A DNA stretch of 64,000 nt, from positions 159,701,759 through 159,765,758 of the forward strand of contig CATIUR010000003.1 of NCBI GenBank assembly GCA_949592205.1, given 5' to 3'. The notes under the pieces are model-generated. The model was not told the DNA's origin. It made no database searches and saw only the letters and a program-made list of their open reading frames with translations. This document shows positions 32,441 through 44,989 of this stretch, piece by piece (positions within the stretch are counted from its first letter, which is position 1; every line of letters begins with the position of its first letter). Both the position numbers and the translations under genes were made by a program. Source of the DNA: Helichrysum umbraculigerum (Eukaryota; Streptophyta; Magnoliopsida; Asterales; Asteraceae).

Positions 32441-33693
32441 CTGCAGCAGCCAAAATAAAAATCGAATTTTTTGAAACCCTAACGAAAAATCGAAAATCCC
32501 AGTTATAACACCCCTTAATTTACCAAGCCATTTAAAAAAAAACACACACTTATCGGAAGCGAAAATCCCAACTTTCATTATCAAACAAAACATATAATAT
32601 GTACATATAAATATAATGTTATAAACTCCAAAACACTTTACAAAATTCTAGTGTTATATAAAATAAAACATAACATAATTGTTCCAAAATATCAGAGTCT
32701 ACTGTGGTCAAACATTCCTTTTTTTTTAACTAGCTTCTTGCTCCCAGCCCAAAATATTCAACAAGACCTGCAAGAAGTTTAATGGTAGGATTAGCACGAA
32801 GCTAAGTGAGCAAATCAATAAATAGCGGTCCAATATGGTGCAACAAATCAGTTTATAACTGATAAACATATCACATAACACCAAAATCATTGAGGATCGG
32901 TGGTTCTGAGGAACCCTAATGCCGCGGAGGCCCTCAAGAACTCTTATCATCAAACTCTATTGGCCTACACAGCTTCTACCGATAGCTTGGATACTATTAC
33001 TACACTCAACACAAATTCTCATGAACAACACATGTATAAAGCTCCTGTGTTGGTCCACTAATAGTAATCCTGTGTTGGTCCACTAATAGTAATCCAAGCC
33101 CAGTTATCAACTAACCTCAATAACACCTTAAACTCATAGGTTTAATAACACATAATGCATTATCATCCTAACATCACAATCAACAACAATCTATCAATAG
33201 TAATCATGTTTACTTGTTGTAACCCAATATGTCACAACCAATTAAACTGAGAATTACAGATCCACTCACCTGTCTATCTCAGTTATCCACTCAGTATTCT
33301 TACATCACTGAATCTTCGGCTGATCTGAGAATTCAAATAAATAATAAGTAACTCATCCATAATCAATAACTCCTGTTATAATAACAATCATAATTAGTCT
33401 AATAACATATTTATTCAAATAAATAGTCCCTGACGTCAAAGAGAGCAAATAGTCTAATTCCAAATTGAAATCAAAAAGTCCCGAACAAGGTCCAAAAACT
33501 GAAAAATGCCATTTTCGACCCCTAGACGACCCCGAAAGGCCAAAAACTGCCTTGGCTCTTAGAATAGAGCCTTGACTATTGGGCCATTTTTTAGTGACCA
33601 CGCGAATTTCAACCCAATCCGAGTTAATGAAATTTGTCACTTACTACCTTTAAAACACTTACGCATTTTCAAAATTTACAAAACACACTAACA

Positions 33694-33872
33694 AACGCGA
33701 TTATGGAAAGCAGTGGTGGGATCGCGTTCGCCTTTAGAAAACATTCTGTAACCGATTTACACTAGGAAACACGATCCGGGTGATGAGGCGGGGTCGCGTT
33801 CAGCAGAACAAATTCGACTGAGACAATTTATAACTAAGGAACGCGATCCTGGTTCAAGGCTGGGATTGCGTT
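33694..33872. repeat. AACGCGATCC hairpin array in element B (left part)
   Basis: Three hairpins with arms AACGCGATTA/GGATCGCGTT (33694, 33719), AACACGATCC/GGGTCGCGTT (33768, 33791) and AACGCGATCC/GGATTGCGTT (33840, 33863). The period is 72-74 bp. Non-coding. Confidence 0.9.
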
Positions 33873-33895
33873 TCAACGCTTAAAATATAACACCC

Positions 33896-36059
33896 CTCAT
33901 TTATAATCATTTAAATATAATAAATCGGAAGCGTAAGTCCAAATAAATAGTGTTAATTTACATCATTTTATAAAAACTATAAAATTCAACCTTTTCCAAA
34001 CATAATTTCTTCAACCGAGGTGTTATATAAAACGTGATAAAACATTATATTGTACAAATCCATTATCAGAGTAATGCCTCGTGATCAAACATTCCTTCTA
34101 ATCCAGCTTCTTGCCCACCCAAATTATATGCAAAACCTGCAAGAAGGGATAATGTGGGGGATTAGCATAACGCTAAGTGAGCAGATAACTAATCAACCTC
34201 ATAACTTAGCTCGACAACCTTGTGTACAACACTTAACACTAAAACAAGCAAGTACACAATCCAACTCATCAACTAATCAACAACACCATAATGAGGATCG
34301 GCGGCTCTGGGGATAACCATAAACCCGGGAGGCTCCCCAAGAACACTTACCCAACCTATCCGTATGGCCATACGGACGAGACCGATAGCTAGTGATTATC
34401 TTCAACCAACACAGGAGATGTGTTAAACTTTGGATAACCAACTAGCCCAACCAACAGTTCAACAACTCGTTGCCTCATTAACAACTGATGCCCGAAGGCC
34501 AATTAACTCAAGTGATCACATAATCAACAAGTCACATATTCAATTAGTCAACATATCAACAGTATTATTACTATCCGCATAATCAACAATGCAAATAATA
34601 AAGTAATAACACGTTACTTGTTGTAACCAAACTTGTTACAACCAAGTTACGCTGAGGATTAGAGATCCACTCACCGATCACCTCAGGCATCCACTCAGTA
34701 GTCTAATATCACTGAGCCTTCTGCACATCTGACAATACAATAGAATAATACAAGTTAGTTACTTGTCTCAATTATATACAACATCATTCTAATAGATTAA
34801 CAACAAACCCGATTTACTCAATTCATATGAATTAACACAATTACCACAATTCTCATTATTCAATTCATATTATAAATAACTAGTTCAACATCATTAGTTT
34901 ATCATCACTAGCAAATTATGATCATAGAATCTCATTAATCCAATTCCATCATCACTAATCAACATGGTTAAACCAAAAACTAAGGTTATTAACCTCTACC
35001 ATCAACAATTCATCAATCATCCAATATTAAATCTAGTTAATACTTAACAATTAAGTTAACACAATCATCTTTAATCATCAATTAAGTGTTCTTAATCACC
35101 AAAATGCTAACTTTATCATATAATTCATTATCATCATCAAGTTCATCAATAACCTCAAGAACACTTACTCAAATTCTTTAATTTCAAGTTACAACTAAAC
35201 TTATAATCATGAATTAGGCACTAACTAACAACTATAACATAACAATAGGCTTCAATTCATGATTTATCAACTAACCCATGAACTACCTATATGATCATAC
35301 ATAAATTTCTTCATTTCTATGATAAGATTTAAGTTATAATCATCATACAAACCTCAACTCACAACTATACAAGCATAACAAACTTCAATTCCATCATTTA
35401 CACCAAAACCCACTTTCTAAATTAACATGAAACTCAAAATTAACACATACAACATATTTAAAATGATGATGGAATGATTAAACCATGTTATGAAAGCATA
35501 ACTAACATCAATTCAACCATTGGAAACCCTAATTTCGGATTAAAGTCAAGAACACCCAAAAACCCCCAAATTCTAGGGTTCATAAAAATCAATAATTTGA
35601 GACTTACAAGATGATTAGAAGGATTATAGTATGCTAACCCTTGATCTTGAAGCTTGAAATCGAATTTAGCATCATCAATTTAATGTAGTGAAAGGATTTT
35701 AGGAATTGATCTAGGGTTTATATGTTTATGTATGTATGTATATGTACGTAATGTATATAGATATAGTTAGGAAAAAGAAACCGACTCAAATATGAGTTTA
35801 TCACATATTTGGTTAAATTTCGTTCCCCGTACTTATCATTGTCTGGAACTTAAAAACCATTTGCGGGGAAACACTATTTTATTTTACCGTCAACTAAATA
35901 AAATTAAAACACTCAATAATTTATTAGTCACAATAAATTATTCGACTATTATCACTATTTATTTCAAATAATACAACAGAATTATTTTCTGACACATTTA
36001 ATAATAATTCACAGTCAGAAAATATTAAATACTACTAGACCCGAGGACTGGGTGTTACA
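33896..36059 (-). repeat. 3' LTR of element A (full length)
   Basis: 2,164 bp. On the minus strand it begins TGTAACACCCAGTCC and ends GGGGTGTTATA. Its first 1436 bp equal the 5' LTR. The last 728 bp (33896-34623) are absent from the 5' LTR. Confidence 0.88.
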
Positions 36060-36060
36060 A

Positions 36061-36074
36061 ATCTCTCCCCCTTA
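36061..36074 (-). promoter_or_regulatory. Polypurine tract of element A
   Basis: On the minus strand AAGGGGGAGAGAT directly precedes the 3' LTR, and GATTTCGAGGACGAAATCTC lies just upstream, the usual end of plant Ty3 pol regions. It would prime plus-strand DNA synthesis. Confidence 0.85.
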
Positions 36075-36602
36075 AAGAGATTTCGTCCTCGAAATCTGAT
36101 CACACTTAATTAACCTAGTGAAATAGAATCACACATTGCATCTCACTAATACTATGCTTTTCATACAACTTATTCTTCACATGAACACCAAATGTATCTA
36201 TATATCAACATATACTTATATAGATATGTATTATTTCATCAACCAACACACTACCAGTGTGTATTTCAACTAAATTCACAATAACACATAAGTTGTGTTT
36301 CATACACCACTTAATTCAACTATCATCAAATACATATATCATACATTACTCCCTTGAGCAATTCCTAAATATATGTACACAGTTTCGATTCTTTCCACAT
36401 TCACATATCCAAATGTAAATGTTTCTATTTTTTTCCACCTTGCACTAACACAGTGCCTTTACCCAGTTTTATTAATTTAATTGACCACTTACATGACCAT
36501 TCATACTTAGTCATGTAAACAATTAAAACACATAATCACTGTTTACCAATGTAACACATATTCATGTAAACATTTCAACTTTACCACTATAATAACCCCA
36601 CT

Positions 36603-36650
<48 letters not shown>

Positions 36651-38308
36651 AACAGCATCAATAAGTGGTACTGCCTACTACAACATACACATCAACAACT
36701 AGCAACTTATCTAACAACTATACATTTCTTTAGCTATCAACTTGCTGTAAATTTTCACTTTTGCAACTAGTTAATTACAACCTTACAACTTGTAATTATG
36801 GACACGACTAGGTTATATGAAACCCTTTACTTGATAGTAATCTACAATCATCTAACCATCAACAAGTAAGAAAATCAGTAAGCAATAGGTAGAGGTCAAT
36901 TTATTTTATTGTTACAACCAGTTTCATATAATCAACTAACACCCTTTCACAACAACTTGGATGCTAACTCAACACCTGTTAATACCAAACATCATCATTG
37001 GTATCTCAACAACACAAGGTGCTGACATTAGTCATCTATTCAACAATATAATACAATGTTATTCGTATTCAACTTACCTCTACTTTGCTTAAATCAACTT
37101 TTAACTCATACTATTGACAACGCATCACACATACACATCAAATGTGCCATAGATATCACATTAGCAACAACAACTTAATGGTTTATTACTCTTTCATATT
37201 AGTCCATCATTGACTATTTATCAATTACAGGTCAACTTATCTTACCTGGTATTTTAAAACCACTTAACCTTATCTGGTACTTAGTAACCTCAACAACTCC
37301 ATGTGAAATGGCATAATATAACTACGTTGGCCAGACGTCGTCATATTATGTCAGTCACACTTTATTCTCAGGTCACTTCATACCATTCATTTTCAAAGTT
37401 ATTACTTTACTCTCTCATAGTTCACAACAATGATATCGACATTTACACAATTATAACAACCTGTAATGGCAAGTATATTCTCAATTATTAACATAGGCAC
37501 AATGTCTAATACCCATATCATCGAGTTTACATAAGCAACACAGACATTCAACACCTCTTTTTATTATATCATTAACCCAAGTGTAATGTCTAACACTATT
37601 ATTACAATCAACTTCTTTATTACCTGATTCAAGATCATTTACTAATTACATCACTTAACATTAATAGTACATCTGGTACTAAACACTTCATCCATACTAC
37701 GTGTAATATTCAACATGTTCTCTCTAATCTTTACATCTTTAGTTGTATTATAAATAAACATATCATATCAAACATACACATTATAACTCTATTGACATAT
37801 ATCAATTAAGTATAAACTCATACACTTCTTTTCAAACTCTAAGAATACTTATTTTAACCATTTCCAATATTTTAGATGACTCATTTACTTCATCTTATTT
37901 CACTTAGTCCATATAACTCAAGAACTTAAATCACCACCAACAACAGTTGGCCACAATTTGATAATACAACGAATACACAGCTTGAAAATAACTCATACTC
38001 AATAAAACTTAAGGACCTCTTAAAACAGGTTATAACGTCATTTTTAGTCATAGGAATGATCCCAGGGCTCAAAGAAACAAAAGCCCAATTTAAAACGTAA
38101 GTCAAAAGTTAAAAATAAGGTCCGAAAAACAATAAAACGCGATTTTCGGGCCCCAAACGACCCTGAAGTGCCGAAAACTGACAGGGCTCATAGCAAAGCG
38201 ATGAGCTTTGACCGTTGAGCCGTTTCCAAGTGACCCTGTAAATTTCGTCTTAATCGGACACCGAAATTTTGTAAAAATTTTCTACGTCAAGTATTACGTC
38301 GAACGTCG

Positions 38309-38349
<41 letters not shown>

Positions 38350-40056
38350 AACTAACGCGATCCGGGAAAACGGTTCAGGATCGCGTTCCTCAGTTAAAAA
38401 TGTTCTGTAACCAAATTAAGCATACAAACGCGGTCCGGAGAAATGAGCAGGATCGCGTTCCCAAGAGAAACGCATCTGAACCCGAAATACACACACAAAC
38501 GCGATCCTGGAAAAATGGCTGGGATCGCGTTCCCAAGCATAAAATATTCTGTGACAAAATAACACATACGAACGCGATCCAGAAAGGATTGTTGGGATCG
38601 CGTTCCCAAGTAGAAATCTGAGTTTCAGCAAAATTCATATTTTTAGCCAATTTCAATCGCGTATAACTTTTTACTCGTTTAGAGTTAGACTCTAAAATTT
38701 TGCAGGCACGTCCACTATGCCAAAATGAAACTTTCCCTTTTTACACTTTTTCAATTTACACATTTTACGAGAAAACGGACGTACGACTCATTTTTGACCA
38801 TTTTCGACCATTTTGGTTGACACGCTATATTTCAAACGACTTGGTTTCTGACTTCCACCTTTTACCAACATGTTTCTATATACATTAGTGACGTGTGGGC
38901 ATATTCGTCACCTACAAACACTCATTCTACATTGTTTTGACACGTTGACCCGTTTAGGGGTCCAAATGGGCACTTTAACAACCTATTTGGGTTTCAACCT
39001 ATATGTTTACAAATTTTAACACCCATTTTACACTTCTTTGACTTTACCAAGTCAAACAACTTCACTTCCACTATCGGTGTCACATTATAACCTTGAAACA
39101 CCAAATTCACATAAAATCACTATATTTAGACCAATCACAATAAGTTTTCCAATTTCATGATCACTTTGACTTTTCACAACTTGTCAATATATATAAGTTT
39201 GGTTGACCACTTCGACTTCATTGCTTTTCTACTTTTAGTATATAGATCATAATTCAGTCACAATCATGATCATTATTAAACACATAAACATCTTACCATA
39301 TTCACCACTTTATGGTATATATTACCAAATTGGACCTTTCCACATTCGACTTTGACTTTTCCAAGTCAACGACACACATTCCAATTAATGGACACCTTCT
39401 TATTTTGAACATCTATACAACTCCATATTACTTCAATTGATATATTCCAACATCTCATTTCACTACATGGAGTAATTTCAACTTTGTTAATCATATTACT
39501 TCCAAAATTATTATTTCACATAACAATTCATACAACCGATTTCATATTTTAATTTCATATTGTAGACACCATTAAATCCACATAATACAACTATTACACC
39601 TTATTCAACAATGTGTCTACTCAATGCAACAATATATTACACCTTCATATGATGTTAAACATCTTATTTAATATCTCATCATCATATTGACAAACAACAA
39701 TCATCAAAGACTCATCACTAAGGAATCATAGCAATTTGACTCAACTTACTTCACTACTAATCATAACATAGCAAAGTAAAAATTTCAAACTTATTTAAAT
39801 TCATCGAATTTATCGAGAATTACCTAGCATATCTAGGCCCACGAGTATTGAGGAATCATTGAGAATACCAGACGGTTCCTCATGTTCCTCCGTCTCTGCA
39901 ACCAAAACAACAATCTTGCAACTTGTTATAGGTTAGTACACATTCACTAACAACTTTCTCATGCAACCACTAATCCCCACCCCTGGAATGTTTGACTTGA
40001 CACAAATCTAAGTTTGGGATTGAACATCTTATAATGTACAATTCACCCAAACCTAT
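36075..40056. other. Internal non-coding region of element A
   Basis: Very AT-rich and without long open frames. It holds a CAA-type microsatellite (36601-36640), a poly(T) run (38313-38346) and the hairpin array (38353-38604). The stretch 38620-39060 resembles the solo LTR at 24200-24700 ('cgtataactttttactcgtt', 'acgtgtgggcata'). A short gag-leader-like stretch, near 39800-39900, reads EEHEEPSGILND on the minus strand. No gag-pol. Confidence 0.7.
38353..38604. repeat. AACGCGATCC hairpin array in element A
   Basis: Four hairpins of arms AACGCGATCC and GGATCGCGTT start at 38353, 38427, 38498 and 38571, spaced 74, 71 and 73 bp. Arms are 10 bp and loops 13-15 bp. All four right arms are perfect. 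One left arm has one change. Confidence 0.93.
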
Positions 40057-40068
40057 GCTCTGATACCA
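40057..40068 (-). promoter_or_regulatory. Primer-binding site of element A
   Basis: TGGTATCAGAGC on the minus strand, complementary to the 3' end of initiator methionine tRNA, used by most plant Ty3 and copia elements. It starts three bases after the end of LTR homology. Confidence 0.9.
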
Positions 40069-40071
40069 ACT

Positions 40072-41507
40072 TAACCAAACTTGTTACAACCAAGTTACGC
40101 TGAGGATTAGAGATCCACTCACCGATCACCTCAGGCATCCACTCAGTAGTCTAATATCACTGAGCCTTCTGCACATCTGACAATACAATAGAATAATACA
40201 AGTTAGTTACTTGTCTCAATTATATACAACATCATTCTAATAGATTAACAACAAACCCGATTTACTCAATTCATATGAATTAACACAATTACCACAATTC
40301 TCATTATTCAATTCATATTATAAATAACTAGTTCAACATCATTAGTTTATCATCACTAGCAAATTATGATCATAGAATCTCATTAATCCAATTCCATCAT
40401 CACTAATCAACATGGTTAAACCAAAAACTAAGGTTATTAACCTCTACCATCAACAATTCATCAATCATCCAATATTAAATCTAGTTAATACTTAACAATT
40501 AAGTTAACACAATCATCTTTAATCATCAATTAAGTGTTCTTAATCACCAAAATGTTAACTTTATCATATAATTCATTATCATCATCAAGTTCATCAATAA
40601 CCTCAAGAACACTTACTCAAATTCTTTAATTTCAAGTTACAACTAAACTTATAATCATGAATTAGGCACTAACTAACAACTATAACATAACAATAGGCTT
40701 CAATTCATGATTTATCAACTAACCCATGAACTACCTATATGATCATACATAAATTTCTTCATTTCTATGATAAGATTTAAGTTATAATCATCATACAAAC
40801 CTCAACTCACAACTATACAAGCATAACAAACTTCAATTCCATCATTTACACCAAAACTCACTTTCTAAATTAACATGAAACTCAAAATTAACACATACAA
40901 CATATTTAAAATGATGATGGAATGATTAAACCATGTTATGAAAGCATAACTAACATCAATTCAACCATTGGAAACCCTAATTTCGGATTAAAGTCAAGAA
41001 CACCCAAAAACCCCCAAATTCTAGGGTTCATAAAAATCAATAATTTGAGACTTACAAGATGATTAGAAGGATTATAGTATGCTAACCCTTGATCTTGAAG
41101 CTTGAAATCGAATTTAGCATCATCAATTTAATGTAGTGAAAGGATTTTAGGAATTGATCTAGGGTTTATATGTTTATGTATGTATGTATATGTACGTAAT
41201 GTATATAGATATAGTTAGGAAAAAGAAACCGACTCAAATATGAGTTTATCACATATTTGGTTAAATTTCGTTCCCCGTACTTATCATTGTCTGGAACTTA
41301 AAAACCATTTGCGGGGAAACACTATTTTATTTTACCGTCAACTAAATAAAATTAAAACACTCAATAATTTATTAGTCACAATAAATTATTCGACTATTAT
41401 CACTATTTATTTCAAATAATACAACAGAATTATTTTCTGACACATTTAATAATAATTCACAGTCAGAAAATATTAAATACTACTAGACCCGAGGACTGGG
41501 TGTTACA
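40072..41507 (-). repeat. 5' LTR of element A (lacks its last 728 bp)
   Basis: Homologous to 34624-36059, the same 1436-bp length. The part of the LTR next to the PBS is missing. Confidence 0.88.
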
Positions 41508-41512
41508 TAAAA

Positions 41513-42440
41513 TGACCTGCAACTTGCTGTAGGATGTGTAAAAACAAGTTATAAAATAAACTAAGAAATACCGAGACTAAACTATTACACAACTGAGGTA
41601 AGTATACCCTATCGTATATAGTATAGCTACAGTAAGTCCTGGTTCGTTCCACATGGACTATGTATTCGAGAATTATAATTAAATGCGATCAACTTAAATA
41701 CAGAAGAGACTTGGGGTTTTGTGTGACCGAATTGTCACTTTGCCTAATAAACTAATTAGATTAAACTAAGTGGACTCAGGAAGAGTCAAAGTGATTTGGT
41801 TAACTTTTTCGATACTAGAAACGACACTTGTTTGGAATATTTCACTAATGACTTCGGGGAATTTAATTAGAGAAAGTTAAATACAATTCATGCTCATCTC
41901 GATTAGGCTAGGTTTAACATTCGCCATCACCTAAACTCTAATCTAAATTTATCAAACTACAATTTAATCTATGAAAGACATTCGCCACATTCATCAACTT
42001 ACACGTTTAGGTATAATTTTCTAAATTATGATTTCTCTGCGTTCGCAATCAAAACTCAATCATTCATAGACAAACAATTGATAATAAACATATAAATGAT
42101 AAACATCCGCTACAATCATTCATTTGTTCATCAAATAATTTAGAATGAATAATGAAACCCTAACTCGTAAGAAATTCAATTAAATGTAACTTGATTAAAC
42201 ATGAATATCAAAAGTTAATACCCCTAATCATTAGTTATTTCATCCAAACAAGTGTTTAATAAATTTAGCCACTCATAATTACACAAGAACAATCAAAAGA
42301 TATAATCGAGATCAAAGTAAACATGATTATATAAAATAAAGAGAGTTTACGAATGATTACAATGATTTGATGATTAATCTCCGTAACCTAATGATTAAAA
42401 TGATGAGAAAGATCTTCAAAGTTGAAATAAGGCTTCCAAA
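41513..42440. other. Unclassified repeat inside element B
   Basis: AT-rich DNA with 'ccctatcgtatatagtatag' and 'ctggttcgttccacatgg' that does not resemble the LTRs around it. It is probably another inserted element. Ends and class could not be fixed. Confidence 0.35.
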
Positions 42441-42540
42441 GTTGAGAGAAAATTCGTTCTAGGGTTTTCTCATATCAAAAGTTATCTCCAAATGAAAATA
42501 AAAACGTATTTTAAAATTCCAAACCGGGCTGTAACCGCCC

Positions 42541-42785
42541 AGTAACGTGATCCAGCTTTGAGCAACGCGATCCAGAACTTCCAGAAATACAAAGGCAAAC
42601 GTGATCCAGCTTTGAGATGCTGGGATTGCGTTCCTTATTGGTGAAGTGTTCTGTAACGAAATAAGCCTTGTGAACGAGATCCTGGAAGTGAGTCCGGATC
42701 GCGTTCTTGTGTAGAATTCTGACTGAGGTGAATTTACTCTTGGAAACGCGATCCTAGAAAAGAGGTCCGGATCGCGTTCTTCAGT
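42541..42785. repeat. GCGATCC hairpin array in element B (right part)
   Basis: Motifs AACGTGATCC, AACGCGATCC, AACGTGATCC…GGATTGCGTT, AACGAGATCC…GGATCGCGTT and AACGCGATCC…GGATCGCGTT, with a repeat of about 70 bp in the better-ordered part. Same design as in element A. Confidence 0.85.
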
Positions 42786-43660
42786 TGTACTCAGACTTCC
42801 AGCTGCATTTTCACCTTTTTGCTCCAAAACTTAACCAATTTTACACCATCCTTTAGAACTTCAACACACTAACCTGGACATCAAATTTTACACAACTAAG
42901 TATGACAGTTCTAAAAATTCACTAAAAATAAACATAAAAGCAATGATATCGCGTTAGATATATATGTACAAACTGAGCAATATCACTGTACGAACCCTAA
43001 CCCGAAACATCATTACCAAATTCACAAACTCAGGTGTATAGCTCAACTTAATGCAGCAAATACATCATATATTATCAATTAGCATCTAATAACAACCTTT
43101 TAAACTCAATTTCACATACATATCAATAACATACATGATTCAACCAAACTAATTCCATATGTAAATGAAGAAAATACTTACAACTAGATGGAGAGTTAAG
43201 TTGATGAACAAGATGATGAATCTTGAATCAAACACAAATCACAGCCCTAGTTTGATTTATGATTTCCAAATTTAGGTGTTTAGGTTTGTTTTCATGAAAA
43301 TGAAGAAGAGAAATTGGGGAAAGGTAATGTAGGTCGGCTCCTCATCATAATCCGACCCCAGTTTAATTTATTTGGTCCCCTTCTTAATCTATTGTCTAGA
43401 ACCTGAATACCATTTGCGAGGATAATTATTTTATTTTACCGTAGCCTATAACAATTTAAAACAAGCGATAATTTATTAGTCACAATTAATCATTTAACTA
43501 AATTCCTAAGTTTCACACAAAACATATATATATACACATAATTATTTATAACATATTAAAATAATAATGTAAAGTAAGGGAAATTACCATATTACCCATG
43601 ACCCAAAAGAGTGGATGTTACACCAGTCGAACTAAACCTGCAAAAACACGTAAACCACTG

Positions 43661-43753
43661 AGCCTAAGGAGTGCCTAGTTGATAAATGGGTTCTAGGGTT
43701 TCGTCAATCCCAGAATTGAAACCTACACATTCTATTTATACTTTTTCTAAACT
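43661..43753 (-). mobile_element. Copia-like LTR remnant
   Basis: 93 bp matching 30554-30647 at about 90% ('gggttctagggtttcgtcaa', 'tctatttatactttttctaa'). It lies just outside the right target duplication of element B, so it is probably part of the 5' LTR of the copia-like element that B interrupted. Confidence 0.65.
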
Positions 43754-43900
43754 GAAACGCCAAAAAATATATATATTTTTTTTATATACCAAATTTCATA
43801 TTAATAGGTCCCATCAATCATAAATAAATTAAGTGTATTGTTAATAAGATTGTTAAACAAGTATCAAACTTTTAAACAAAGAAAATAAGAAACAGATGGG

Positions 43901-44089
43901 TACCCGCTGGGTACCCGGTCTACCCGTCGGGTACCCGGTCTACCCGCCGGGTAGACTCAAAGAATTCCAAATCCTAGACTCGCGGTAACAAAATGCACTG
44001 AAGCTATCCGTTTGGGGTAGTCTTATCCGCCGGGTAGGCTCACCGGGTAGCCGTACCTGCCAGGTACTGCACCTTACCCGCCGGGTATG
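43901..44089. repeat. TACCCGCCGGGTA palindrome array
   Basis: Three units TACCCG(N2)GGGTA start at 43901, 43921 and 43941 (period 20) with CCCGGTC between them. Further units, diverged, follow at about 44024-44089 (ending with a perfect TACCCGCCGGGTA). GC-rich in AT-rich surroundings. Confidence 0.9.
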
Positions 44090-44340
44090 GATGCAGTACA
44101 GCTAGGCCGGTAAACGAACCGAACGAACACGAACAGAGTCTGTTCGTGTTCGTTCATTAAGGTTTGACGAACAAACGAACGAATAAGCGAACGGATTATG
44201 TTGTTCATATTCGTTCACTAAAAAAATTGTTTGTTCACGAACACAAACGAACATACACGAACAAACACATAATTTTATTCATTTCTTCATTAATACCTTA
44301 AACAAACCTCAATAAATATAATGAACATATATATATATAT

Positions 44341-44901
44341 AGTGGAATGATCCAGAGGGAAGTGCATTTTTTGGGGGAAGGGGGAAGCGTTAGTATGCAT
44401 CAGAAATCATATTACCTTCACCGATACGAATCTCGAAAAAAGCAAACTGAAATTTAGTAAATGTTAATCAGAATCGATGCTATGAATGTTAAGCTTCCTT
44501 GATAAATTCTTTCTTCAAGTTATAGCATCGATTTATGAATATTAGATCCAAATCCGTTAACATTCATCGCGGTGCATATTAGTTAATATGCATTGTGATG
44601 CATATTAACAATAAAAAAAATCTTTCAAATAATGTGAAGTTTTAATATGCATCGCGATGCATATTAGTTAATATGCATCACACTGCAAATAAACAATTTA
44701 TTAAATAAATATTCATCAATTAATGTTATGACTTAAAAATAAATTTCATTCGTTAAAATATTCTTTATAGCATCGATTTTGATTACCATTTACCAATAAA
44801 AATAATTTTTTTTTGACGTTTTGATTGATAATTGTAATATGTTTCTTGATGCATACTAACGCTTCCCCCTCCCCTCCCAAAAGGCACTTCTCTCTTGATC
44901 A

Positions 44902-44908
<7 letters not shown>
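44341..44908. mobile_element. MITE placed in a TA microsatellite
   Basis: 568 bp with long terminal inverted repeats of about 60 bp. The left starts AGTGGAATGATCCAGAGGG. The right (complement) starts AGGGTAGTGATCAAGAGAG. Both continue to GGGGGAAGCGTTAGTATGCA. TA runs lie on each side. It also contains TGCATCGCGATGCATATTA repeats. Confidence 0.82.
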
Positions 44909-44988
<80 letters not shown>

Positions 44989-44989
44989 C
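44907..44989 (+). repeat. TA then CA compound microsatellite
   Basis: (TA) about 19 units followed by (AC) about 21 units. Confidence 0.95.

Larger units (their letters stand above)
33896..41507 (-). mobile_element. Element A: young non-coding LTR retrotransposon (7.6 kb)
   Basis: Inserted in element B with a perfect 5-bp target duplication, taaaa, at 33891-33895 and 41508-41512. It reads on the minus strand: 5' LTR 41507-40072, PBS 40068-40057, internal 4 kb, polypurine tract near 36074-36061, 3' LTR 36059-33896. The two LTRs agree over 1436 bp with no indels and two substitutions seen by eye, so the insertion is recent. The internal region has no gag or pol and resembles LTR-type sequence in part (38041-39060 matches the solo LTR style). 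It is therefore a non-autonomous, LARD-like element. Confidence 0.9.
32504..43622 (-). mobile_element. Element B: Ty3-type LTR (probably solo), itself split by element A
   Basis: Bounded by a perfect 5-bp target duplication, ccagt, at 32499-32503 and 43623-43627. The left end is TATAACACCCC (plus strand) and the right end GGATGTTACA, so the minus-strand reading starts TGTAACATCC and ends GGGGTGTTATA. With element A removed it is about 3.5 kb. I found no PBS or coding region in it, so I read it as a solo LTR with other repeats inside (one probably at 41513-42440). It sits in the copia-like remnant. Confidence 0.8.

Noticed and set aside
38390..38656. Overlapping minus- and plus-strand frames of 70-88 residues
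   Set aside because: They are a by-product of the GCGATCC hairpin array, whose 73-bp period keeps several frames open.
40057..40068. PBS as evidence for an autonomous retrotransposon
   Set aside because: The internal region of element A has no gag-pol, so the PBS only shows it can use reverse transcription in trans.
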